Below are positions 26,694-35,782 of a stretch of DNA of 64,000 nt, piece by piece. The stretch lies in NCBI RefSeq assembly GCF_014198605.1, contig NZ_JACIHU010000015.1; one strand, written 5' to 3'. The DNA comes from Rhizobium etli_C (GTDB lineage Bacteria; Pseudomonadota; Alphaproteobacteria; Rhizobiales; Rhizobiaceae). Made by a program: the position numbers and the translations under genes. Numbering within the stretch: the first letter of the stretch is position 1; the number at the start of each line of letters is the position of its first letter. The notes under the pieces were generated by a model. That model was not told the DNA's origin. It made no database searches and worked only from the letters and a program-made list of their open reading frames with translations.

Positions 26694-28406
26694 ATGCCCT
26701 ATAAGATCTCGCGCGCCGCCTATGCCGGCATGTTCGGACCGACGACCGGCGACAAGGTGCGCCTTGCCGATACGGAGCTCTTCATCGAGATCGAGAAGGA
26801 TTTCACCACCTATGGCGAGGAGGTGAAATTTGGCGGCGGCAAGGTGATCCGTGACGGCATGGGCCAGAGTCAGGTGACGCGGGCGGACGGCGCGGTTGAT
26901 ACCGTCATCACCAATGCGGTGATTGTCGATCACACGGGCATCTACAAGGCTGATATCGGCCTCAAGAACGGGCGCATCGCTGCGATCGGCAAGGCCGGCA
27001 ATCCCGATATGCAGCCCGGCGTCAATATCATCGTCGGCCCGGGCACGGAGGCGATCGCCGGCGAAGGCAAGATCGTCACGGCTGGCGGCATGGACAGCCA
27101 TATCCACTTCATCGCGCCGCAGCAGATCGAGGAAGCGCTGATGTCGGGCATGACCTGCATGCTCGGCGGCGGCACGGGACCGGCGCATGGCACGCTCGCC
27201 ACCACCTGCACGCCCGGCCCATGGCATATCGCGCGGATGATCGAAGCGGCCGATGCCTTCCCGATGAACCTCGCCTTTGCCGGCAAGGGCAATGCCTCGC
27301 TGCCGGGCGCGCTGACCGAGATGGTGCTTGCCGGCGCCACTTCGCTGAAGCTGCACGAGGACTGGGGCACGACGCCGGGCGCGATCGACTGCTGCCTGTC
27401 GGTCGCCGACGACTATGACGTGCAGGTGATGATCCACACCGATACGCTGAACGAAAGCGGCTTCGTCGAGGATACGATCGGCGCCATCAAGGGCCGCACC
27501 ATCCATGCCTTCCACACGGAAGGGGCGGGCGGCGGGCACGCACCCGATATCATCAAGATCTGCGGTCAGCCGAACGTCATCCCGTCGTCGACCAATCCGA
27601 CGCGACCCTATACGGTCAATACGATTGCCGAGCATCTCGACATGCTGATGGTCTGCCATCACCTGTCGCCGTCGATCCCTGAGGATATCGCCTTTGCCGA
27701 AAGCCGCATCCGCAAGGAGACGATCGCGGCCGAAGACATTCTGCACGATATCGGCGCATTCTCGATCATCTCGTCCGACAGCCAGGCCATGGGCCGCGTC
27801 GGCGAAGTGGCGATCCGCACCTGGCAGACGGCTGACAAGATGAAGCGTCAGCGCGGCCGACTAAAGGAAGAGAAAGGCGACAACGACAATTTCCGCGTAC
27901 GCCGCTATATCGCCAAATACACGATCAATCCGGCGATCGCGCACGGTCTCAGCCATGAGATCGGTTCCGTCGAGGTCGGCAAGCGCGCCGATCTGGTGCT
28001 GTGGAACCCGGCTTTCTTTGGCGTGAAGCCTGATATGGTGCTGCTCGGCGGCTCGATCGCGGCAGCACCGATGGGCGATCCGAACGCCTCGATCCCGACG
28101 CCGCAGCCGGTGCATTACCGTCCGATGTTTGCCTCTTACGGCAAGAGCCTCACGAATTCCTCCGTCACCTTCGTCAGCCAGGCTTCGCTCGATGCCGGCC
28201 TGAAGGGCAGGCTTGGCGTTGCGAAGGAGCTGGTGGCGGTGAAGAATACCCGCGGCGGCATCTCCAAGGCATCGATGATCCACAATGACCTGACGCCGGA
28301 GATCGAGGTCGATCCGGAGACCTATGAAGTCAGGGCGAACGGCGAACTGCTGACATGCGAGCCGGCGACGGTGCTGCCGATGGCGCAGCGCTATTTCCTG
28401 TTCTAG
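26694..28406 (+). CDS. ureC: Urease alpha (catalytic) subunit
   Basis: A 570-residue catalytic subunit hydrolysing urea to ammonia and carbamate. Nickel ligands are visible: HIH in GGMDSHIHFIAP, the carbamylated lysine in ATSLKLHEDWG, and further histidines in IHTDTLNESG and HTEGAGGGHAPD. The flap with the catalytic histidine is VCHHLSPSIPEDIAFAESRI, and the last nickel-ligand region is ISSDSQAMGRVGE. Length is standard. It is separated from ureB by four genes, unusual relative to compact ureABC operons. Confidence 0.96.
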   Translation: MPYKISRAAYAGMFGPTTGDKVRLADTELFIEIEKDFTTYGEEVKFGGGKVIRDGMGQSQVTRADGAVDTVITNAVIVDHTGIYKADIGLKNGRIAAIGKAGNPDMQPGVNIIVGPGTEAIAGEGKIVTAGGMDSHIHFIAPQQIEEALMSGMTCMLGGGTGPAHGTLATTCTPGPWHIARMIEAADAFPMNLAFAGKGNASLPGALTEMVLAGATSLKLHEDWGTTPGAIDCCLSVADDYDVQVMIHTDTLNESGFVEDTIGAIKGRTIHAFHTEGAGGGHAPDIIKICGQPNVIPSSTNPTRPYTVNTIAEHLDMLMVCHHLSPSIPEDIAFAESRIRKETIAAEDILHDIGAFSIISSDSQAMGRVGEVAIRTWQTADKMKRQRGRLKEEKGDNDNFRVRRYIAKYTINPAIAHGLSHEIGSVEVGKRADLVLWNPAFFGVKPDMVLLGGSIAAAPMGDPNASIPTPQPVHYRPMFASYGKSLTNSSVTFVSQASLDAGLKGRLGVAKELVAVKNTRGGISKASMIHNDLTPEIEVDPETYEVRANGELLTCEPATVLPMAQRYFLF

Positions 28407-28439
28407 GCCCGCTCGTTCCGTGCGCGCCGGACGGTTCCG

Positions 28440-29111
28440 ATGAAAACAGGCATCCGCTGGCTGTTGCGGATCGTATTGCTGGTCGTTGCTCTGGCGACGG
28501 CCGGAACCTTCATTCCCCGGCCACTGATTGCGCCGGTCGAAGCATCGTCCGCGCCGGCGGCCCACCGGATCTTGCTTCTGTCGGGACCGATCCATACCGA
28601 TATTGCCATTCCGCTCGACGAGGAGACGCGGGCCGCCTTTTCCTTCCTCGACGATCCTGGTTTTCCGCTCGGCCATCCGAACGCGGAATGGCTCGTCATC
28701 GGCTGGGGCGGCCGCGCCTTCTATCTGGAAACGCCGACCTGGTCGGAGCTGAAGCCGCTGCCGGTGCTGCGGGCTCTGACGATCGACCGTTCGGTGCTGC
28801 ACGTGGATCTCGCCGGTCATATCACCGAGCCGCAGCCGGCCGTTACGGCCTTCGATATCGGTGACGAACAATTGGCGCGGCTGCGCAGCTTCATCTCCGA
28901 TAGTTTTGTGCGCGATGCCGGCGAGGTGAAGCTGATCTCAAACGCAGGTTACGGCGAGATCGACAGGTTCTTCGAGGCCAAGGGATATTTCAACGCCCTA
29001 TTCGGCTGCAACACCTGGACTGCCGCAGCACTCCGTTCGGCCGGGCTTCGAACCGGCTTATGGAATCCGCTTCCACAATCATTGCGATTATCCGCCGGTG
29101 TCTACAATTGA
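28440..29111 (+). CDS. Urease-region conserved protein (TIGR02117 / DUF2459)
   Basis: A 223-residue protein with an N-terminal membrane anchor (about residues 6-25) and a periplasmic domain containing SGPIHTDIAIPLD, VIGWGGRAFYLETPTW and FGCNTWTAAALRSAG. This is the DUF2459 family, also known as the conserved hypothetical protein of urease regions. The conserved histidine and the cysteine in GCNTW suggest a papain-like hydrolase fold, but activity is unknown. It lies 33 bases after ureC. Confidence 0.85.
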   Translation: MKTGIRWLLRIVLLVVALATAGTFIPRPLIAPVEASSAPAAHRILLLSGPIHTDIAIPLDEETRAAFSFLDDPGFPLGHPNAEWLVIGWGGRAFYLETPTWSELKPLPVLRALTIDRSVLHVDLAGHITEPQPAVTAFDIGDEQLARLRSFISDSFVRDAGEVKLISNAGYGEIDRFFEAKGYFNALFGCNTWTAAALRSAGLRTGLWNPLPQSLRLSAGVYN

Positions 29112-29442
29112 CGCAGCTGGGGACCGGTCCCGGTGTAAACGGAATTGTGAACGGGACTCCCCATTTGGTTGTAAAAATCACTAGGAAGCCGTGCGTTTTC
29201 CACAGGTAAACCATTCTGGAACGGGCACGCTTTCCAACTGGAAAAAAGCGTTTAATATCAATTATCTCGACGTCCTTCCGCCCTGTCCGATTCAGGGATC
29301 GGATGTTTGCATCCCCTGCTAGAAAAAATCTGTCCGTCAAATCGTCCAAAGTCGTTCGAATTTTAACGAGTCGATTAAGATACCCGCAGCAATTGGGCTC
29401 TTATCAATGCCGTGAAACGCCCGGGCAGGAAGGTCGATTCTC
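29112..29442. other. Intergenic stretch before the GGDEF gene
   Basis: 331 bases, AT-richer than the flanking genes, with no open frame worth reporting. It breaks the urease cluster and probably holds the promoter of the GGDEF gene. No repeat or strong hairpin was recognised. Confidence 0.4.
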
Positions 29443-30306
29443 ATGAGAAGCTGGATGTCGCTGCAGGCCGGTTTCGGCGATTTTCAATATCGCAGGAACG
29501 TCTATCTCTTTGCGCTGAGGATGAGCTTTCTTGCCGTCATTCTTTCAGGCGTCATCCTCGCGCTGACGATACCGCCACTCGGTTTTTTCGGGCTGTTGCC
29601 GGTGAGCCTTTCGCATGCGATCGGCTTCGGTGCCGTTTTTTCCTGGCTTGTCGGCGGCACGGTTTGCGGCATGCTGTCGTTGACCGCTGGGTTTACCATG
29701 CATGAGTTGACAGTTTCGCGGGCGGAGTTCGAAAAGCTCAGCCGCACGGATACGCTCTCCGGCCTCTTGAACCGCCGCGCCTTCACGGAGGCGCTCGACA
29801 AAACCGAGGGCAATGCCTCGCTTGTCATTTTCGACGTCGACCGCTTCAAGGCGATCAACGACCGTTTCGGCCATGCCTGCGGCGATGCCGTCATCACCGC
29901 GGTCTCGGCCATGCTCATATCCGCCTTCGACGAAATGTCCGTCATTGCACGACTGGGTGGGGAGGAGTTTGGCGTCATCGTCTCCGGCGAGCCGCTGGAG
30001 GCGCGGATGGAACGCATCGAAGCGGTGCGAGCCCGGATCGCAAGCGGCGCCATCGCGGCCGAGGGGCACGATATCCGCATCACCGTTTCCGGCGGCGTTG
30101 CCGATCTCGCCGCCGGGCGCAGCAAGCAGGCGGTGTATGCCTCGGCGGACCGGGCGCTCTACCTCGCCAAGGCGCTCGGGCGCAATCGCGTCGTCCACGA
30201 ACGGGAAGGCCTGCATCATGCCTGGCACGGGCTCGTCGAAAATGGCCTCGATGCCAAGGGCAGGGGAGCTGAGAGCGACAACGTGATGCAGGCCTACGGG
30301 ATATAA
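29443..30306 (+). CDS. Membrane-bound GGDEF diguanylate cyclase
   Basis: A 287-residue protein with two N-terminal membrane helices (about 22-45 and 55-80) and a GGDEF domain (about 100-265). The family motif TLSGLLNRRAF, the FDVDRFKAINDRFGHACGD segment and an intact active-site loop GGEEF (in ARLGGEEFGVIV) predict c-di-GMP synthesis. No RxxD inhibitory site is obvious upstream of GGEEF. It is placed between the ureC part and ureEFG in the same orientation. AGGAAGG precedes the start. Confidence 0.9.
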   Translation: MRSWMSLQAGFGDFQYRRNVYLFALRMSFLAVILSGVILALTIPPLGFFGLLPVSLSHAIGFGAVFSWLVGGTVCGMLSLTAGFTMHELTVSRAEFEKLSRTDTLSGLLNRRAFTEALDKTEGNASLVIFDVDRFKAINDRFGHACGDAVITAVSAMLISAFDEMSVIARLGGEEFGVIVSGEPLEARMERIEAVRARIASGAIAAEGHDIRITVSGGVADLAAGRSKQAVYASADRALYLAKALGRNRVVHEREGLHHAWHGLVENGLDAKGRGAESDNVMQAYGI

Positions 30307-30390
30307 AAGCCCCGGTCTGGGCAAAAGGCCATTGGTGATTGCATCAGGAAAGACTATTTTGCATGTTCGTCTCAGCAAAACGGACATATC

Positions 30391-30978
30391 ATGCAGCGCG
30401 TCACTTCCTATCTTCCCGCCGGTACCCCGTCCTCCCATCCGACCGCCCAGGTCAAGCTGCCGCACGATCTGCGCCATCTGCGCCGCAAGCTACTGCATCT
30501 GGAAAATGGCGAGATGGTCATGCTCGATCTCAAGGACCCGGTGCTCTTCGCCAATGGCGACCTGCTGGTGCGCGAGGATGGGGAGCTGATCGAGATTCTG
30601 GCTGCCGACGAAAAACTCTTCGAGATTCGCGGACGCGACCGCACGCATCTCGTCGAGCTCGCCTGGCATCTCGGCAACCGCCATCTTGCCGCCCAGATCG
30701 AGGAAGACCGCATCGTCATCCTGCGCGACCATGTCATCCGCTCGATGCTGCAGGGCCTCGGCGCCACCGTGCTTGAGATCGACGAACCCTTTCAACCCGC
30801 GCGCGGAGCCTATCATTCCCATGGCGGCCATGCGCATGATCACGGCCATGCCGCTCCCAGCCATGATCACGGACATGATCACGGTCACGCGCATGGCCAC
30901 GACCACCAGCATGATCACAGCTGCGATCACGATCACGATCACGATCACGGGCATCATCACGGCCACAAGCACAATTGA
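30391..30978 (+). CDS. ureE: Urease nickel chaperone UreE
   Basis: A 195-residue nickel donor for urease. The N-terminal domain (about 1-75) and the metal-binding domain (RTHLVELAWHLGNRHLAAQI, with the conserved dimer-interface histidine in LRDHVIRSM) are canonical. The last 55 residues are about half histidine, alternating with Asp and Gly, a nickel-storing tail as in Klebsiella UreE but longer than usual. ATG 30391 has only a weak upstream ribosome site. Confidence 0.94.
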   Translation: MQRVTSYLPAGTPSSHPTAQVKLPHDLRHLRRKLLHLENGEMVMLDLKDPVLFANGDLLVREDGELIEILAADEKLFEIRGRDRTHLVELAWHLGNRHLAAQIEEDRIVILRDHVIRSMLQGLGATVLEIDEPFQPARGAYHSHGGHAHDHGHAAPSHDHGHDHGHAHGHDHQHDHSCDHDHDHDHGHHHGHKHN

Positions 30979-30984
30979 GGCGCG

Positions 30985-31656
30985 ATGACAGGGGATCGCC
31001 AACTGCAGGCATTGCTGCGCCTGACGGCGTGGCTGTCGCCGGCCTTTCCCATCGGTAGCTTCGCCTATTCGGGAGGGCTGGAGCGGGCAGTGGCCGATGG
31101 GCTCGTCGTCGATGCGGCTTCGCTCGCAAACTGGATCGGCACGCTGATCGGCCATGGTGCCGTCTGGAATGATGCCGTGCTTCTGGCCGAGAGCCACAGG
31201 CAACAGGCAGATGCCGCGCGCCTTGCTGAAACCGCCGCCCTCGCCGAGGCTCTTGCCGGATCGCGTGAGCGCCATCAGGAAACCATGCTGCTCGGTGACG
31301 CGTTCCTCGCGGCGGCCCGGGCTTGGCCGGACGAAGTGTTCGAGAGGCTGCCCGGCAAGACCGCTTATCCCGTCGCGGTGGGCGCGGTTGCCGGTGCGCA
31401 TGGCATAGGGTCCGAGCAGGTGCTCGCAGTCTTCCTGCACGCCTATGCCTCGCAAGCGGTTTCGTCCGGTATCCGCCTCGGCGTTGCCGGGCAGAGGGAC
31501 GGTGTCGCCGTGTTGGCCGGCCTTGAAGAGCCCATTGCGGAGGCTGCCCGACGGGCGGCGGCGTCGTCGCTCGACGATCTCGGATCGGCGACCGTGCAGG
31601 CCGATATCGCCAGTCTGCGCCATGAGACGCAGGCGACGCGGTTGTTCCGCTCGTGA
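30985..31656 (+). CDS. ureF: Urease accessory protein UreF
   Basis: A 223-residue all-helical accessory protein with WLSPAFPIGSFAYSGGLE and SRERHQETMLLGDAFL. UreF bridges UreD and UreG during nickel insertion and gates GTP hydrolysis. It starts 6 bases after ureE. Confidence 0.93.
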   Translation: MTGDRQLQALLRLTAWLSPAFPIGSFAYSGGLERAVADGLVVDAASLANWIGTLIGHGAVWNDAVLLAESHRQQADAARLAETAALAEALAGSRERHQETMLLGDAFLAAARAWPDEVFERLPGKTAYPVAVGAVAGAHGIGSEQVLAVFLHAYASQAVSSGIRLGVAGQRDGVAVLAGLEEPIAEAARRAAASSLDDLGSATVQADIASLRHETQATRLFRS

Positions 31657-31745
31657 GGATATAAATTATCCGCAGAAACTGCGTCATTTGACGGTGGCGC
31701 CCGCCGCCGCCGTCGCTATCATCCGGTTCGATTGGAGTGAAACAC

Positions 31746-32357
31746 ATGAAATCAAGGAACGGACCCCTGCGCGTCGGGATCGGCGGGCCGGTCGGCTCGG
31801 GCAAGACGGCGCTGACGGAAAAGCTCTGCAAAGCGATGCGCGACGACTATTCCGTCGCCGTCGTCACCAACGACATCTATACGACCGAGGATGCCGAGGC
31901 GCTGGTGCGCATGCAGGCCTTGCCCTCGGAGCGGATCGTCGGCGTCGAAACCGGCGGCTGCCCGCATACCGCCATCCGCGAGGATGCGACGATCAATCTG
32001 CAGGCGATCGCCGGCCTCAACGAGCGCATACCCGATCTCGACGTCGTCTTCATCGAATCCGGCGGAGACAATCTGGCGGCGACCTTTTCGCCGGATCTTG
32101 CCGATATTACCATCTACGTGATCTCCGTCTGCCAGGGCGAGGAAATCCCGCGCAAGGGCGGGCCCGGCATCACCCGGTCCGACCTGCTTGTCATCAACAA
32201 AAAGGATCTGGCGCCCTATGTCGGCGCCGATCTCGAGGTGATGGACCGGGATGCGACGCGCATGCGCGCGAGCCGCCCGTTCGTCTTCTCCGACATGAAG
32301 CGCGGCGACGGCATCAGCTCGATCGTCAATTTCCTCAGGGAGCAGGGCGGGCTCTGA
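31746..32357 (+). CDS. ureG: Urease accessory GTPase UreG
   Basis: A 203-residue SIMIBI-class GTPase with P-loop GIGGPVGSGKTAL, nickel motif GGCPHTAIRED (the CPH site), ESGGDNLAATFSPDLAD and the guanine-specificity motif NKKD. It couples GTP hydrolysis to nickel transfer. ATG 31746 follows GGAG; a GTG three codons upstream is possible. It closes the urease block. Confidence 0.95.
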   Translation: MKSRNGPLRVGIGGPVGSGKTALTEKLCKAMRDDYSVAVVTNDIYTTEDAEALVRMQALPSERIVGVETGGCPHTAIREDATINLQAIAGLNERIPDLDVVFIESGGDNLAATFSPDLADITIYVISVCQGEEIPRKGGPGITRSDLLVINKKDLAPYVGADLEVMDRDATRMRASRPFVFSDMKRGDGISSIVNFLREQGGL

Positions 32358-32395
32358 GCGGTCGGACCTGCCGCAGCAGCGAAAACGGCAAAACG

Positions 32396-32430
32396 AACGG
32401 GCCGGGAGTAATCTCCCGGCCCGTTTCATT
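32396..32430. terminator. Strong bidirectional terminator between ureG and the RND gene
   Basis: A perfect 13-bp stem, AACGGGCCGGGAG with CTCCCGGCCCGTT, encloses a TAAT loop (32396-32425). TTTCATT follows on the plus strand. The two genes converge on it, so it likely serves both. Confidence 0.9.
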
Positions 32431-32443
32431 GTCTGGATCTTGC

Positions 32444-35400
32444 TTATTCGGCTGCGAAAGGCGGCAGCCGTAGAACGTTGGTGTCGTTGCCTTTGGCACT
32501 CTTGCGCTTACCTTCCGGCTTTTCGATCGCCGTCAGGCGCTCGTCCAGCGCATCGATATCGCTGCGGTTCTCGCGAGTCACGCGGGTGAGATCCTCGGGC
32601 GACAGCGGCAGTTCCTCCTCGTCCTTCCTGCCGACCATGCGGCCGAACATCCATCCGAGCAGGCGGGAGAGATCGTCCATGATCAGGAAGAAGGAGGGCA
32701 CGACGACAAGCGAAAGCACCGTCGAGACGATGATGCCGCCGATCACCGCGATCGCCATCGGCGCCCGGAAGGAGCCGCCTTCGCCGACGCCGAGCGCGGA
32801 GGGCAGCATGCCCGCCGACATGGCGATCGAGGTCATGATGATCGGCCGGGCGCGCTTGCGGCCGGCTTCGACCATGGCCTCGACACGGGCCATGCCCTGA
32901 TGGCGCATCTCGATCGCGAAATCGACGAGCAGGATGGCGTTCTTGGTGACGATCCCCATCAGCATCAGAATGCCGATCATGACGGGCATGGACAGCGGAT
33001 TGCTGGTGATGATCAGAGCCGCCGCGACGCCGCCGATGGCAAGCGGCAGCGAGAACAGGATGGTGAAGGGCTGGATCACATCCTTGAAGAGCAGGATCAG
33101 CACCGTCAGCACCAGCAACAGGCCCATCAACATGGCGTTGACGAAGCTCTGCTGCATCTCTGTCTGCACCTTGGTATCGCCGCTTTCGGCAAGGCGTACG
33201 GAGGCCGGGATGTTGGCCGCCTCGACGATCTCGCGGAAGCGGGCCGAAGCCGTGTCGAGCGCCACGCCCTGCGGCAGATCGGAGCCGATAGAGACGACAC
33301 GGTTGCGGTTGTTGCGCTTGATCGAGCTTACGCCTTCCGAATAGTCGATATTGGCGACGCTCGAGAGCGGAACGGTGCCGCCGCTGGCGGTCTGGATCTT
33401 CAATGCCCGGAGGGCCGCAAGATCGCGGCGCATGTCGAGTGCCGCCTGCACCCGGATCGGGATCTGGCGATCGTCGAGCGAGATCTTGGCAAGCGCCGCA
33501 TCGACATCGCCGATCGTGGCGACGCGGATCGTCTCGGAGATCTGCTGCGGCGTGATGCCGAGGCGGGCGGCCTCATCCTTACGCGGGTAGACCTGCAGTT
33601 CCGGACGGGGCAGGGCGCCGTCGGCGCTGACATTGGCGAGCAGCGGGTCGGCGCGGAGCTTGGATTCCAGAATGCCGACGGCGTCGTTCAGGTCCTTCTC
33701 GTTCTTGGAGAGGAAGTTGAAGGAGAGGTCGCGTTCGCCGCGATCGTTGAGCTTGAGGATATGGACGTCGGGAATGTCGCGCACCTTCGCGAAGACTTCC
33801 TTTTCGATATCCCATTGCGGGCGTTCACGGCCGTGGACTTCCACCTTCGGCAGCATCGGACCGATGACCGGGATGTCACCGAGCACGTCGTTGACCACCT
33901 TCTTGACCAGCGACTGGTCGAGCTTGTGGAGTGCCAGCGTGATGGTCGCACGGCGCAGTTCGAGATCGCCCTTCGGCGATGCGCCGCCGAGGACGAAGAC
34001 ACTTTCGACGCCGTTGATGTCTTTGACCCTGTCATAGATCGCGTCCGCCGTCTTCTCGGTGTCGTCCAGCCGCGCGTTGGGCGGCAGTTCGACGGAGAGA
34101 ACGATGCGCGAGGCGTCTTCGGGCGGCAGGAAGCTACCCGGAACCTTCATCAGCAGCATAACCGAACCAACGAGGAAGGCGACCGCCGCGAATAGTGTCA
34201 GATATCGCGAATATTTATGCCCGGTCGTGCCGCGGATCAGGCGCGTGTAGCCCTTCATCAGCAGGCCGTCATTATCGTGATGGTCGTCAACGCCGTCTTC
34301 GGCGCGCATGAGGTAGGCGGCCATCATCGGGGTGATCAGGCGCGCCACCATCAGCGAGAAGAAGACGGAGAAGGCGACGGTCAGGCCGAACTGGATGAAG
34401 TACTGGCCCGGAATGCCCGGCATGAAGGAAACCGGCACGAAGACGGCGATGATGGTGAAGGTGGTGGCGATGACGGCAAGGCCGATTTCATCCGCCGCCT
34501 CGATCGCCGCCCGGTAGGGTGTCTTGCCCATCTTGATGTGGCGGGCGATGTTCTCGATTTCGACGATCGCATCATCGACAAGGATACCGGTCGCCAGCGT
34601 CAGGGCCAGGAAGCTGACGAGGTTCAGCGAGAAGCCCATCATGTCCATGACCCAAAAAGTCGGGATCGCAGACAGCGGCAGGGCGATCGCCGAAATCAGC
34701 GTCGCGCGCCAGTTCCGGAGGAACAGCAGGACGACGATGACGGCGAGCAGCGCGCCTTCGAGCAGCGTGTGGATGGCGGCTTCGTAGTTGCCGTAGGTGA
34801 AATACACCGAATCGTCGATCATCTCGATCTTCACATTCGGGTTTTCGCTTCTGACCTTGTCGAGGCTCTGCGCTACGGTTTCGGCGACGCTGACCTCGCT
34901 GGCGCCCTTCGAACGGAAGACGCCGAAGGTGACAACTGGCGTATCGTTGAAGCGCGAGAAGGACTTCGGCTCCTCATAAGTGTCCTTGATGACGCCGAGG
35001 TCGGACAGCTTGACGAAACGGCCGTTCGGCAGCGCGATCGTCGTGTCTGCGAGTTCGGCGACATTGCGGGCATCGCCGAGAACGCGGATCGCCTGTTCGC
35101 TACCGGCCACCTGGCCGCGGCCGGAGCCGAGGTCGACGTTGGTGCCGCGCAGCTGCTGGTTGACGCTTGCGGCGGTGATGCCATGGGCATCGAGCTTGGC
35201 GGGGGTGAGTTCGATCCGCACTTCGCGCTCCGCGCCGCCGTAGCGGTCGACGCGGCCGATACCGGCCTGGCCCTGCAGCGCACGCTTGACCGTATCGTCA
35301 ACGAACCAGGAGAGTTCTTCCAGCGACATGTCGGGCGAGGAAACGGCGAAGGTCTGGATCGCCTGGCCCTCGACATCGACCTTGGTGACGATCGGTGTTT

Positions 35401-35770
35401 CGGCGGTCGCCGGCAGATCGCTGCGAATGCGGTCGATCGCATCCTTGACGTCCTGCACGGCCTGTTCCGTCGGCACTTCCATGCGGAACATGACGTTGGT
35501 CTGCGAGCTGCCGTCGGTCACCGTCGACTGGATTTCGTCGATGCCGGTGATGGAGGCGATCGCGTCTTCGATCTCCTTCGTCACCTGCATTTCGAGTTCG
35601 GCGGGCGAAGCGCCGCTCTGCGTGACGCTGATCGAAACGAGCGGCACGTCGATGTTCGGGAAGCGCGTGATCGGCAGCGTGTTGAACGACTGGATGCCGA
35701 TGAATATCAACAGGCAGAAGGCCAGCAGCGGCGCGATCGGGTTTCGAATGGACCAGGCTGAAAAATTCAT
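32444..35770 (-). CDS. RND multidrug efflux transporter (HAE1 family)
   Basis: A 1108-residue proton-driven inner-membrane pump with the two-fold RND layout: one helix at about 10-30, a large periplasmic loop, helices from about 335, a second loop and helices from about 850. Typical marks are GILVDDAIVEIEN with the paired aspartates of the proton relay, and LMGIVTKNAILLVDFA in the second half. The C-terminus is longer than AcrB by a charged cytoplasmic tail of about 70 residues. It lies 12 bases after the fusion-protein gene, with no outer-membrane channel gene adjacent. Confidence 0.92.
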   Translation of the reverse strand: MNFSAWSIRNPIAPLLAFCLLIFIGIQSFNTLPITRFPNIDVPLVSISVTQSGASPAELEMQVTKEIEDAIASITGIDEIQSTVTDGSSQTNVMFRMEVPTEQAVQDVKDAIDRIRSDLPATAETPIVTKVDVEGQAIQTFAVSSPDMSLEELSWFVDDTVKRALQGQAGIGRVDRYGGAEREVRIELTPAKLDAHGITAASVNQQLRGTNVDLGSGRGQVAGSEQAIRVLGDARNVAELADTTIALPNGRFVKLSDLGVIKDTYEEPKSFSRFNDTPVVTFGVFRSKGASEVSVAETVAQSLDKVRSENPNVKIEMIDDSVYFTYGNYEAAIHTLLEGALLAVIVVLLFLRNWRATLISAIALPLSAIPTFWVMDMMGFSLNLVSFLALTLATGILVDDAIVEIENIARHIKMGKTPYRAAIEAADEIGLAVIATTFTIIAVFVPVSFMPGIPGQYFIQFGLTVAFSVFFSLMVARLITPMMAAYLMRAEDGVDDHHDNDGLLMKGYTRLIRGTTGHKYSRYLTLFAAVAFLVGSVMLLMKVPGSFLPPEDASRIVLSVELPPNARLDDTEKTADAIYDRVKDINGVESVFVLGGASPKGDLELRRATITLALHKLDQSLVKKVVNDVLGDIPVIGPMLPKVEVHGRERPQWDIEKEVFAKVRDIPDVHILKLNDRGERDLSFNFLSKNEKDLNDAVGILESKLRADPLLANVSADGALPRPELQVYPRKDEAARLGITPQQISETIRVATIGDVDAALAKISLDDRQIPIRVQAALDMRRDLAALRALKIQTASGGTVPLSSVANIDYSEGVSSIKRNNRNRVVSIGSDLPQGVALDTASARFREIVEAANIPASVRLAESGDTKVQTEMQQSFVNAMLMGLLLVLTVLILLFKDVIQPFTILFSLPLAIGGVAAALIITSNPLSMPVMIGILMLMGIVTKNAILLVDFAIEMRHQGMARVEAMVEAGRKRARPIIMTSIAMSAGMLPSALGVGEGGSFRAPMAIAVIGGIIVSTVLSLVVVPSFFLIMDDLSRLLGWMFGRMVGRKDEEELPLSPEDLTRVTRENRSDIDALDERLTAIEKPEGKRKSAKGNDTNVLRLPPFAAE

Positions 35771-35782
35771 CGGATGGTCTCT

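Noticed and set aside
34217..35761. Long plus-strand frames opposite the RND transporter
   Set aside because: Codon-pattern shadows of a well-supported 1108-residue RND protein.
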